From NCBI GenBank assembly GCA_017463585.1, contig JAFTOX010000026.1:1-48465 (forward strand): a stretch of 48,465 nt of DNA. Direction: 5' to 3'. Both the position numbers and the translations under genes were made by a program. This document shows, piece by piece, positions 7,368 through 14,620 of this stretch (position 1 is its first letter; every line of letters starts with the position of its first letter). The notes beneath the pieces are model-generated. The model ran no database searches, was not told the origin of the DNA, and saw only the letters and a program-made list of their open reading frames with translations. The DNA is from Rikenellaceae bacterium (GTDB taxonomy: Bacteria > Bacteroidota > Bacteroidia > Bacteroidales > Rikenellaceae).

Positions 7368-8369
7368 ATGCCCAAAAATAAAAATGCACTTGCTCGTTGT
7401 CACGTGATTGACAGCTGTTTGAGCAATCCGTATAAAGAGTTTACGGTGTGGGATTTGATGACAAGGTGTGAGCGGGAGCTGGGTATTAATGTGTCGCGAA
7501 GGACCATTTTGTACGATTTGGAGTATATCGAGAGCGATGACGGGTGGGGCAAGTATGGCGTCGAGATTGAGCGTAAGCGTGATGCCCGCAATCGGGTTTA
7601 CTTTCGATACAAGGACATCAACAAAACCATTCGGAGCAGTTCGTTGTCGCAGATCGAGGCTGAGCAGTTACGCGAAACGATCACAATGCTCAGCCGATTC
7701 AACGGTTTGCCGCAGTTTGAGTGGATTGGCGAGATTGTATCGAGATTGGAGAATAGTTTCCAACTAACGGGTAGTCCGCGAGGTGTAATCGGCTTTGAGC
7801 AGAATGTCGATATTGCCGGCATTGAGCATCTCAGCACTCTCTTTGGATACATCATCAACAAGAGGTGCGTTGAGGTTGTGTATCGCAAGTTTAATGGGGC
7901 GGAGCTTACGTGGCAGATACACCCTTATTATATTAAGCAATACAACCAGCGCTGGTTCTTGTTTGGGCGAAATAGTCAGTACGACAATATCACCAATATT
8001 CCGTTGGATCGCATTATTGCGGTGAAGGGCATTGATATTCCTTATATTGAAACGAATATCAATTTCGACGAATATTTCGACGATGTGGTCGGAGTGACGA
8101 TTCCAGCCGATGGCACGCCCGAAGAGGTTGTGTTGAAATTTAGTCCATATCGCTTCCCGTATGTGCATTCGAAGCCGCTGCATTGGTCGCAGAAGATTGT
8201 GGACCAAGAGCAAGGCATGGTGAAGATCAAGGTGATCCCCAATAGGGAGTTGATCTCGCTGATTGGCTCGTTTGGTGCGGACGTTGAGGTGATAGCTCCG
8301 GCGAGCCTCAGAGAGGAGATTTCGCGACAAATTCAAGAGTTGCAAAAAAAATACGAAGTGTGCAAATAG
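7368..8369 (+). CDS. WYL-domain transcriptional regulator
   Basis: 333 residues from ATG 7368. The N-terminal winged HTH (about 8-60) reads VIDSCLSNPYKEFTVWDLMTRCE, then VSRRTILYDLEYIE as recognition helix. The WYL domain (about 150-235) has HPYYIKQYNQRWFLFGRN, with WFL in place of WYL, and IPLDRI. A WCX-like C-terminal extension runs to the end (EEVVLKFSPYRFPYVHSKPLHWSQ). WYL proteins bind nucleic-acid or nucleotide signals and often regulate anti-phage systems. The stop codon lies inside the palindrome ahead of the retron promoter, so this gene and the retron are physically fused in layout. It may repress itself, the helicase and the retron (inference). Confidence 0.88.
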   Translation: MPKNKNALARCHVIDSCLSNPYKEFTVWDLMTRCERELGINVSRRTILYDLEYIESDDGWGKYGVEIERKRDARNRVYFRYKDINKTIRSSSLSQIEAEQLRETITMLSRFNGLPQFEWIGEIVSRLENSFQLTGSPRGVIGFEQNVDIAGIEHLSTLFGYIINKRCVEVVYRKFNGAELTWQIHPYYIKQYNQRWFLFGRNSQYDNITNIPLDRIIAVKGIDIPYIETNINFDEYFDDVVGVTIPADGTPEEVVLKFSPYRFPYVHSKPLHWSQKIVDQEQGMVKIKVIPNRELISLIGSFGADVEVIAPASLREEISRQIQELQKKYEVCK

Positions 8370-8396
8370 GTTGCACAATAGGGCTCTACCTTTGCA
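8359..8396 (+). promoter_or_regulatory. Retron promoter with palindromic operator
   Basis: A perfect inverted repeat TGTGCAA-atagg-TTGCACA (8359-8377) sits nine bases before the -7 box TACCTTTG (8387-8394). The repeat overlaps the WYL stop codon (8367-8369) and occupies the -33 region. No other good -33 is visible at the normal spacing. The whole block recurs on the minus strand at 5265-5228 before the TPR/OB gene. Confidence 0.8.
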
Positions 8397-8412
8397 CCCA
8401 GAAACCGAAACA

Positions 8413-8673
8413 ACGTTCTTTGAGATACCTGCTGAAATGACTTTTGATCCAGCCAGTCGTTTTGTACTCGGCCGCCGAGGAGCTTGCTCCGAAGGTATTC
8501 GAATGGTTATTTGAAAACTCGCGCACAAGTGTCTTTGACATAAATGTCTGCAGCCACTTGCTCGCTAGTATATTGCAAAGCAATATATAATTTTCAACTA
8601 AAACCTAATATCATTGAAACATAGTTTCAACATAGACAATAGAAAAGAATTTCAGCAGGTGCTCAAAGGACGT
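8413..8673 (+). ncRNA. Retron msr-msd non-coding RNA
   Basis: The ends are a long inverted repeat: a1 at 8413-8438 and a2 at 8649-8673. It includes the 13-base core ACCTGCTGAAAT preceded by CTTTGAG, with one wobble pair and one small bulge. Between them lie several hairpins: CTCGG-CCG-CCGAG (8467-8479), GGAGC-TT-GCTCC (8479-8490), TTCGAA/TTTGAA (8498-8515), a longer hairpin with arms CAAGTG (8526-8531)/CACTTG (8555-8560) capped by GACAT-AA-ATGTC, then TATATTGC-AAA-GCAATATA (8569-8587) and TTGAAAC-ATA-GTTTCAA (8614-8630). This is the layout of retron RNAs, immediately upstream of the RT. The exact msr/msd boundary and branching G (perhaps G8439) are not settled. Transcription probably starts near 8400. 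Confidence 0.85.
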
Positions 8674-8696
8674 TTTTTATATTGAACCAAATCAAG

Positions 8697-10208
8697 ATGA
8701 ACCGACAAGAGATCCAACAAGCCGTTGCGGCAATCAAATCGACCGAAGATTTTGTACTTCTCCTGAATAAGGTGAAGAGGGAGGCTCTTGGCGGTAAAGC
8801 ATATGATTTCAAGCTTAAACAGATAACGTATTATTGCGACCCTAAGCGTGAGAACGTTGAGCGTTATCGCCATTTTACGATCCCCAAGAAGGGTGGTGGC
8901 GAGCGTCAGATTTCGGCTCCCGTGCCCCCATTGAAGTCGATTCTGTTCTCGCTCAATACGATTTTGCAGGCGATCTATGAGCCTTCGTCGCACGTTATGG
9001 GTTTCGTTCAGGGACGATCGGTTGTCGATAATGCAAAAATGCATATCGGCCAAGCCTATGTCTATAATATCGACTTGAAGGATTTCTTCCCGAGTATCGA
9101 CAAGTCGAGAGTCTGGAAGCGACTGACGTTGCCTCCGATGAATCTGTCGAGTGATCTGGCACATCTTGTTGCAGGATTGTGTACGATGCGTTTGGAGGAG
9201 GGTGAGAGTGTACGCTACGTTCTGCCTCAAGGTGCGCCTACGTCGCCCGTCATTACGAATATGATCTGCGATAATCTCGATCGCCAGCTTTTGAAACTCG
9301 CCAAACGATTTGGTCTGCGTTATAGCCGTTATGCTGATGATATTACGTTCAGCAGTATGCACTACGTCTATAACGAGAATGGGGCATTTGTCAAGGCTCT
9401 GCGCCGAATCATCGAGAAGCAGCGCTTTACGATTAACCCCCGCAAAACTCGCTTGCAGCAACCTAATCAGCGCCGCGAGGTGACGGGCTTGGTCGTTTCG
9501 GATAAGGTCAATGTGACACGTCAATATACCCGTGAGTTGAAGACGTTGTTGCACATTTGGCAGACGTACGGTTATATGGACGCCCGCGAAAGCTACCGCC
9601 GTGCACGTATCAAGTCTATGACCGTCTTTGATAAGAAGGAGGGTTTTGATCTGGCAGCTGTCGTGTCGGGTAAGTTGCTGTATATGAAGATGGTGAAGGG
9701 TGAAGATGATCCCGTATATCGCCGTCTGTATAAGCAATACCGAGATGTGTATGTGAATAAGCAAGGCGAGATCTACGAGGCTCAGGCGACCTATATCGAG
9801 TATATTCAAACGATGACCAAGGCGGAGTTTGAGGAGAAGATGCAGACACGCATTTCGATCAATTTGGACAAATCTCTTAATTGGGCGGCAACCTATGGCG
9901 AGGGAGAGTCGAGGGGTCGTTTGCGATTGAGCAGTAAGATCACCAAAGAGGTGCTGGCTGAGTTGGCTGCCGATACCACGGGCGAAGGTGCGTGGAGCAA
10001 GTATTACATTTCGTTGTGCAATAACGGGGCATCGCAATTCTATATGGTGCACCGACCGCTTGTGCCCAAGCAGTACACCACCGCAGTTCGCTTCTTGATG
10101 GATGAGTTGCAGGCAGAATTGGAGGAGATTGGTATTGACAATCTTTTGGAGGAATTGGATGACCTCAAAGCGAATCCGGAGAAACTAAATGTCGTAAAGA
10201 CGCTATAA
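8697..10208 (+). CDS. Retron reverse transcriptase with C-terminal extension
   Basis: 503 residues from ATG 8697 (a TTG at 8682 is possible), 24 bases after a2. RT motifs: HFTIPKKGGGERQI (59-72), retron region X NAKMH (112-116, the NAxxH signature), motif A NIDLKDFFPSI (124-134), QGAPTSP (178-184), catalytic YADD (212-215) and retron region Y VTGLVV (262-267). The thumb ends near GKLLYMKMVKGEDDPVYRRLYKQY (325-348). The remaining 150 residues are an unassigned extension; classical retron RTs are nearer 320 residues. It would make msDNA from the upstream RNA by self-priming. The HEPN-like gene follows after 10 bases. Group II intron and DGR RTs are less likely given NAxxH, VTG and the a1/a2 RNA. 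Confidence 0.9.
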   Translation: MNRQEIQQAVAAIKSTEDFVLLLNKVKREALGGKAYDFKLKQITYYCDPKRENVERYRHFTIPKKGGGERQISAPVPPLKSILFSLNTILQAIYEPSSHVMGFVQGRSVVDNAKMHIGQAYVYNIDLKDFFPSIDKSRVWKRLTLPPMNLSSDLAHLVAGLCTMRLEEGESVRYVLPQGAPTSPVITNMICDNLDRQLLKLAKRFGLRYSRYADDITFSSMHYVYNENGAFVKALRRIIEKQRFTINPRKTRLQQPNQRREVTGLVVSDKVNVTRQYTRELKTLLHIWQTYGYMDARESYRRARIKSMTVFDKKEGFDLAAVVSGKLLYMKMVKGEDDPVYRRLYKQYRDVYVNKQGEIYEAQATYIEYIQTMTKAEFEEKMQTRISINLDKSLNWAATYGEGESRGRLRLSSKITKEVLAELAADTTGEGAWSKYYISLCNNGASQFYMVHRPLVPKQYTTAVRFLMDELQAELEEIGIDNLLEELDDLKANPEKLNVVKTL

Positions 10209-10218
10209 AATATAGGCT

Positions 10219-10974
10219 ATGGCAATAGATACTACCCAACTCGACAAAATCATACAGATTGTCCAGAAACTGAAAGAACTTCCGGGCAGTGAGCAGTTCA
10301 TTGCGAGGTTGCGTGATGTTGTCAATGATGACGGTGCTGTGGCGTCGTCATCACCTGTGTTGTCGAATATTGATAAAAATGTTCAGGAGATACGCCATAT
10401 CCTTCACATTCAGGCTACTCCCAGCATTGATTATTCGTTTATCGACGATCAATATCAACTATTACGCAACCAGTTGGTAATCGACAATCTTCGTATGGAG
10501 CAGTCGGCTTTGGATCTTCACGAGGAAGATGATGTGGTGCGGTTCTGTAATTTTTGTATTTATGCCTTCTATCAGATTGAAAATTTGGTAAACTATCATC
10601 TGCATTTGCGCTACCCCAACTTTGCGGATTTGGTGGAGTATCTAAAGGGTCATAGCAACTTTGAACTTGCCACGCAGACGTCGATTAAGGATATAAATAT
10701 ATCGACCAAACTTTGGGCGTTCTGTGCCGAATTCTTTCCCAACCCCAACCCCTCGCAGCCGTTCCCTATGTCAACACGAGGCTATAATATCCAAACTGTT
10801 TTAAGGGAGATTCGAAATAGGGGACTGCACCGTTGTCAAGTCCTATTTAGCGGGGAGATAGATCCCGCAGACAAAACAGGTGATAGGATTTATAAATTCT
10901 GCAAAAACAATCGAATAGACGATGTTCGAGATCTTTTGGAGAGCGTCGTCGAGGTTGTTAAAAGAACGAGATAG
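10219..10974 (+). CDS. HEPN-like protein, putative retron effector
   Basis: 251 residues, cytosolic, 10 bases after the RT and surely co-transcribed. The N-terminus is helical (KIIQIVQKLKELPGSEQFIARL). A hydrophobic helix FCNFCIYAFYQIENLVNYHL (109-128) carries a Glu (121), and a later helix has REIRNRGLHR (196-205) with R199-N-R-G-L-H204, matching the HEPN RNase motif R-x4-6-H. HEPN proteins often cleave RNA and act as toxins in defence. The call rests on two motif helices, so it is moderate. I do not recall a characterised retron type with exactly this partner. Confidence 0.62.
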   Translation: MAIDTTQLDKIIQIVQKLKELPGSEQFIARLRDVVNDDGAVASSSPVLSNIDKNVQEIRHILHIQATPSIDYSFIDDQYQLLRNQLVIDNLRMEQSALDLHEEDDVVRFCNFCIYAFYQIENLVNYHLHLRYPNFADLVEYLKGHSNFELATQTSIKDINISTKLWAFCAEFFPNPNPSQPFPMSTRGYNIQTVLREIRNRGLHRCQVLFSGEIDPADKTGDRIYKFCKNNRIDDVRDLLESVVEVVKRTR

Positions 10975-11041
10975 AGAGCGGGTATGCTGGCAAAATGTTT
11001 ACACCCTTTTATAAATGAGTGCAGTTTTTTGCCCCAAAGGC

Positions 11042-11072
11042 TTGCAGAAGTCAAAAACGATTTCTAATTTTG
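11042..11072 (+). promoter_or_regulatory. Promoter of the 112-residue protein
   Basis: TTG 11042-11044 and TAATTTTG 11065-11072 are separated by exactly 20 bases. The leader to ATG 11205 is about 125 bases. Confidence 0.75.
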
Positions 11073-11135
11073 TGGAACGAAACCCCCAAAAACAACAACA
11101 AGAAACAGACATATTTTTAGACATTTTCTCTGACC

Positions 11136-11162
11136 CCAATCGGGACTCCCTGACTGGTTTTT
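11136..11162 (+). terminator. Attenuator-like hairpin in the leader
   Basis: CCAATCGGG-ACT-CCCTGACTGG folds into a stem with one mismatch and one wobble, followed by TTTTT. It lies in the 5' leader about 40 bases before the start codon, so it could stop transcription early unless relieved. It is not needed as a terminator for the retron operon because the gene's promoter lies upstream of it. Confidence 0.5.
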
Positions 11163-11204
11163 ATTCATATTTTGATTTATAAAAACATTAAAACAGGGAA
11201 AGCT

Positions 11205-11543
11205 ATGTCTAAAAACGTAGAGTTGTCGGTACTCAATGTACGACGTTTTTTCGAGCGAAATCGAATCGCTTACACTCTTGGCAAGGGCGTTTTGCTCTTC
11301 AATCGCCAATTTTCAAACAACAAGTCGAAGTGCACTTACAACTATGTCGCGTTCGTCGATGGCTGCGATCTGGTCGGTCGTCAGCATATCACTTTCGGTC
11401 GCGTAACAATCGACGCGCTCAACAACAAACGTGTCAAGCGCGAACGTGCAAGCCATTGCACCGATATGGCGTTCTTCGCATTTCACTTTCACGACTTGTA
11501 CCGCGATCTCTATCCGCGCAACGAGTATCGCTCGGAGCGTTAG
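11205..11543 (+). CDS. Small basic protein of unknown function
   Basis: 112 residues from ATG 11205, preceded by GGGAAAG. Rich in Arg, Phe and His (FFERNRIAYTLGKG, CTDMAFFAFHFHDLYRDLYPRNEYRSER), no signal peptide or membrane segment. There is no family I recognise. Strong consensus promoter and a long leader with a hairpin suggest it is well expressed and regulated. It sits directly after the retron operon but on its own transcript. It could be an RNA- or nucleotide-binding regulator, which I cannot support further. Confidence 0.6.
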   Translation: MSKNVELSVLNVRRFFERNRIAYTLGKGVLLFNRQFSNNKSKCTYNYVAFVDGCDLVGRQHITFGRVTIDALNNKRVKRERASHCTDMAFFAFHFHDLYRDLYPRNEYRSER

Positions 11544-11637
11544 ACCTACAACTTAAACTCCCCGTTGCAGGCTGAGTCCTGCGGCGGTGGGGTTGGAGTT
11601 AAAAACTAAATTAACAAACATTATAGTAAATATTTTT

Positions 11638-12408
11638 ATGCTGATTTCAGATCAATCTAAAATTTTGAAATGTCCACATTGTGGCGCATTGCGATATATG
11701 ATCAATGTCTTATCGGGAAATAGTATGGGTGCGGTTCGATGGTCTGACACAAAGGTCGAAGCGCCGATGATGCTATCGTCTTCAAGTGTGCTCCGCTGTC
11801 CGGCGTGCAAGCGCTATCATTTCTACTCTGATAGTGAGCTCGTTGGTTTGTCAGAGCCAGACTGGGAGAGAACCTGTAGGGATTGCGGCACACTGTCGTA
11901 CCAATCTCTCAAAAAGGCGCTTGCTCAGCTTCAGCCCTATGGCGACAAAGAGAAAATGCTACGAATGATGTTGGTCAATGGCTACAACGATTGGTATGGA
12001 GGCTGTCTGGGTACGCGTCAGCCCTCAGAGGCACCTGCTGAAGAGCGCACCTATTTTGAGCAAAATGCCCGAAGGCTCATTGAGTTGGTGGCCGATGATT
12101 CGCTGGAATGGATGTTTGTGAGTGCGGAGCTGCACCGAGAGCTGGGCGAGTTTGAGCAGGCAATATCTTTATTGGATCGTATCCCCAAAGATTGGTTCCT
12201 GTTCTCGATGGCGGAGCAGATTCGTCATCACGCCGAGCAGCACGATTGTCGAGTGTTTATCCTAGACAACCCCGAAAGTCAGTATAGGCGTATTCCCGCT
12301 AAGGAGTGCGAGGGCGAAATATGTCAAGAGTCGGAGGAGTCGATTAGGGACCGAATGCGCATAGAGCGTGAGCGAGTTGCCTTTGACGAGGACGATGACC
12401 TGATCTAA
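11638..12408 (+). CDS. Zinc-ribbon hypothetical protein
   Basis: 256 residues from ATG 11638; a GTG/ATG at 11587 would add a low-quality N-terminus. Three CxxC knuckles (KCPHCG near residue 9, RCPACK, TCRDCG) indicate a metal-binding N-terminal half. A helical part (EWMFVSAELHRELGEFEQAISLLDRIP) looks like one TPR-type pair. The C-terminus is highly charged and acidic. The overall layout recalls DUF2225-type proteins, without a firm match. Just before it, at 11553-11608, an inverted arrangement (AACTCC...GGAGTT) could form a leader structure. Confidence 0.6.
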   Translation: MLISDQSKILKCPHCGALRYMINVLSGNSMGAVRWSDTKVEAPMMLSSSSVLRCPACKRYHFYSDSELVGLSEPDWERTCRDCGTLSYQSLKKALAQLQPYGDKEKMLRMMLVNGYNDWYGGCLGTRQPSEAPAEERTYFEQNARRLIELVADDSLEWMFVSAELHRELGEFEQAISLLDRIPKDWFLFSMAEQIRHHAEQHDCRVFILDNPESQYRRIPAKECEGEICQESEESIRDRMRIERERVAFDEDDDLI

Positions 12409-12421
12409 AACATTTGAAATA

Positions 12422-12574
12422 ATGAGAAGGCTATTCAAACTCCTTACCTACTCCATTGTGGGATTGGTGGTTGTATCGGCGACGGCTTTGATCTATCTTC
12501 GTAATTGCGAGTGGAATCCCGAGCTGGCAGCCGAGTATGCGATATTCCGTCGAGTCGCAAATAGTGAAAATTAA
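12422..12574 (+). CDS. Small single-pass membrane protein (50 aa)
   Basis: ATG 12422 to TAA 12572-12574 encodes 50 residues. There is a basic start (MRRLFKLL), one membrane segment (YSIVGLVVVSATALIYL), and a short tail (NCEWNPELAAEYAIFRRV). It lies 13 bases after the zinc-ribbon gene and 25 before the next membrane protein, so it fits an operon. It could also be a remnant of a longer protein. No family is recognised. Confidence 0.5.
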   Translation: MRRLFKLLTYSIVGLVVVSATALIYLRNCEWNPELAAEYAIFRRVANSEN

Positions 12575-12599
12575 TCAAGTAACTAAAAACCGAGGATCA

Positions 12600-13217
12600 A
12601 TGAAAAAGTTTTTGAAGAGATTGGGAATTGCATTTGCAATCGTGTTTGTGATTGTATTCGCAAACGGTTGCTATTTTGTCTTTGATGGGCAATTCAAGGC
12701 TGCCGAAAAGATTAAAAATAAGCAGGAGTTGAATCTCTACGAGATTTCGAGCATATATACAATGCATTTGGCCATTTGTACTGCAGGTTTGGTATATAGC
12801 CCAGAGGCCACAAAAGAGATTTTCGCAATGTCTTTTAAGAAGAATCGCAATATTGAAAAGTATGTCGAGAATGACTTCTTCTTAGAGAGTCCGAAGGTGC
12901 GACAAGCGGTGCAAGGATTGACGCCAGGAGTAGAGAAGCGAATTGCGTTCACTGATAGTTGCTACTCTTTGTTTGATCCCAATCACACCGTTGCGCTGGC
13001 CGTGAATCCCGGTTTCTTGAAGATTGAGGGCGATCGACTGACACTTAGAGCCCCTATTGACTACCCAACATATAGCCTTACGAAGATATATATTACCAAA
13101 ACGAAGTATATATTGATCCACGAGTCGCTGTTTGACTATCTAGAAAGAATCGAAGTATTGCACCCGTATACAATCGTATATTACACCGATTGTGAATGGC
13201 GAAAGTTAATCAAATAA
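12600..13217 (+). CDS. Membrane-anchored or secreted hypothetical protein
   Basis: 205 residues from ATG 12600. MKKFLKRLGIAFAIVFVIVFANGC is either a membrane anchor or a lipoprotein signal (NGC as a weak lipobox). The remaining 180 residues form an extracytoplasmic domain rich in Tyr, Ile and Lys. No known motif is visible. It follows the 50-residue membrane gene in what looks like a three-gene operon with the zinc-ribbon gene. Low GC compared with the housekeeping genes downstream fits recently acquired DNA. Confidence 0.6.
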   Translation: MKKFLKRLGIAFAIVFVIVFANGCYFVFDGQFKAAEKIKNKQELNLYEISSIYTMHLAICTAGLVYSPEATKEIFAMSFKKNRNIEKYVENDFFLESPKVRQAVQGLTPGVEKRIAFTDSCYSLFDPNHTVALAVNPGFLKIEGDRLTLRAPIDYPTYSLTKIYITKTKYILIHESLFDYLERIEVLHPYTIVYYTDCEWRKLIK

Positions 13218-13317
13218 CAAGGATCTGCCGAGAGTCGTCAATGGATTGGGAGCAAATAAAGCGGAACATCTTTTTTTGGGTTTCCGTTTTTGTTTTTGAG
13301 GCGAAGTGTTTGTCTGT

Positions 13318-13348
13318 TTGGCAGTTCGGAAAATAATTCGTACCTTTG
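13318..13348 (+). promoter_or_regulatory. Promoter of cdd
   Basis: TTG 13318-13320 and TACCTTTG 13341-13348 with a 20-base spacer. The leader is about 100 bases. Confidence 0.75.
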
Positions 13349-13455
13349 ATTTGGGGAAAAGCGCTTCGGGTGACGGGGCGTGGCGACGTGGAGTGCCAAG
13401 ACAGTGTGCGGAAACGTCCTGCCCAAACAATTAACCGTTTGAAACCGACCAAGTT

Positions 13456-13911
13456 ATGAAGACCGATTTCACTTTCCGCTTTGATCGTTATGCATCGAAA
13501 TCCGAGATGCCCGACGACGAACAGCAACTCGTTGAGCAGGCCGAATTGGCTTGTGCGACCGCTCACGCACCCTATTCGAATTTCCACGTCGGAGCCGCCG
13601 CGTTGCTCGAAAGTGGACGCGTGGTCATCGGCAGCAACCAAGAGAGTGAGGTCTATCCTGCGGGTATTTGCGCCGAGCGAAATCTGCTTTTCCACCACCA
13701 GGCGCTCTCGCCCGACGACCGTATTGTGAAGCTGGCTATCGCCTCCGACCCCTCGGCGCGCGAGTGCTATCCGTGTGGCATTTGCCGTCAGGTGCTGGTC
13801 GATGTCGAGAAGCGTCAGGGACGTCCGATTCGTGTCATAATGAGCGGTGCGGGAACGGCTACGGCGGTCGATTCGACTAAGGACTTGCTGCCCTTTACGT
13901 TTGAATTATAA
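13456..13911 (+). CDS. cdd: Cytidine deaminase
   Basis: 151 residues, the size of the small tetrameric class. Pyrimidine-nucleoside deaminase motifs are complete: APYSNFHVGAA (38-48), zinc/proton-shuttle C72-A-E74 in ICAERNLLF, and P106-C-G-I-C110 with the other two zinc ligands. It converts (deoxy)cytidine to (deoxy)uridine in pyrimidine salvage. The next gene starts 6 bases after the stop, so the two are likely co-transcribed from the promoter at 13318-13348. Confidence 0.95.
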   Translation: MKTDFTFRFDRYASKSEMPDDEQQLVEQAELACATAHAPYSNFHVGAAALLESGRVVIGSNQESEVYPAGICAERNLLFHHQALSPDDRIVKLAIASDPSARECYPCGICRQVLVDVEKRQGRPIRVIMSGAGTATAVDSTKDLLPFTFEL

Positions 13912-13917
13912 TGAGTT

Positions 13918-14616
13918 ATGTTTGCAGTAGAAGATATTATTTACGAGGATAACCACCTGCTGGTGGTCAATAAACATTGTGGCGATCTGGTGCAACCCGA
14001 CCCGTCGGGCGAGAGCGCGTTGGAGGATCAGATCAAGGCCTTCATCAAGCAGCGCGACCGCAAGCCGGGCGATGTCTTTTTGGGTGTTGTGCACCGTATC
14101 GACCGCCCCGTGAGTGGTGCGGTGCTGTTCGCCAAGACGAGCAAGGCGTTGGTGCGTCTGAACGAGATGATTCGTCGTGGCGAGGTGCGCAAAACCTATT
14201 GGGCGATCACCGAGAAGATGCCCGTTCCGGAGGAGGGCGAGCTGGTACATTACATCAGCCGTGACGGCAAAAACAACCGTTCGCACGCCTACAATTCGCC
14301 ACGTGGTGATGCCAAGTTGGCGCGTTTGAAGTATCGTGCGCTGGCGGGTAGCACCAACTATCATCTTATTGAGGTTGATCTACTTACGGGTCGTCATCAC
14401 CAGATTCGTACTCAACTTTCGAAGATCGGTTGCCCGATTCGTGGCGACTTGAAATATGGTGCTCCGCGTTCGAATCGTGATGGCGGAATTTCGTTGCATT
14501 CGCGTGTGATCGAGTTTATCCACCCCGTGCGCAAGGAGCCGTTGCGTGTTGTTGCGGCTGTGCCCTACAACGACAATTTGTGGAGCTTCTTCGAGCAGGA
14601 GTGCGGAGTGAAGTGA
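13918..14616 (+). CDS. RluA-family 23S rRNA/tRNA pseudouridine synthase
   Basis: 232 residues. The catalytic loop VVHRIDRPVSGAVLFAKT holds the essential Asp62 in HRIDRPVSG. Further family blocks are KTYWAITE, LIEVDLLTGRHHQIRTQLS and PIRGDLKYGAP, and a C-terminal LHSRVIEFIHPV. There is no S4 domain, so it resembles the short RluA/TruC-like members. The exact RNA target cannot be assigned. It is coupled to cdd with a 6-base gap. Confidence 0.92.
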   Translation: MFAVEDIIYEDNHLLVVNKHCGDLVQPDPSGESALEDQIKAFIKQRDRKPGDVFLGVVHRIDRPVSGAVLFAKTSKALVRLNEMIRRGEVRKTYWAITEKMPVPEEGELVHYISRDGKNNRSHAYNSPRGDAKLARLKYRALAGSTNYHLIEVDLLTGRHHQIRTQLSKIGCPIRGDLKYGAPRSNRDGGISLHSRVIEFIHPVRKEPLRVVAAVPYNDNLWSFFEQECGVK

Positions 14617-14620
14617 TAGC

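Noticed and set aside
8652..10052. 466-residue minus-strand frame opposite the RT
   Set aside because: Shadow of the RT coding strand. Its composition is unlike a folded protein and no promoter is seen.
8697..10208. RT as part of a group II intron or diversity-generating element
   Set aside because: No maturase or HNH domain, no domain V-like hairpin, and no template/variable repeat pair seen nearby. NAxxH, VTG and the a1/a2 RNA point to a retron.
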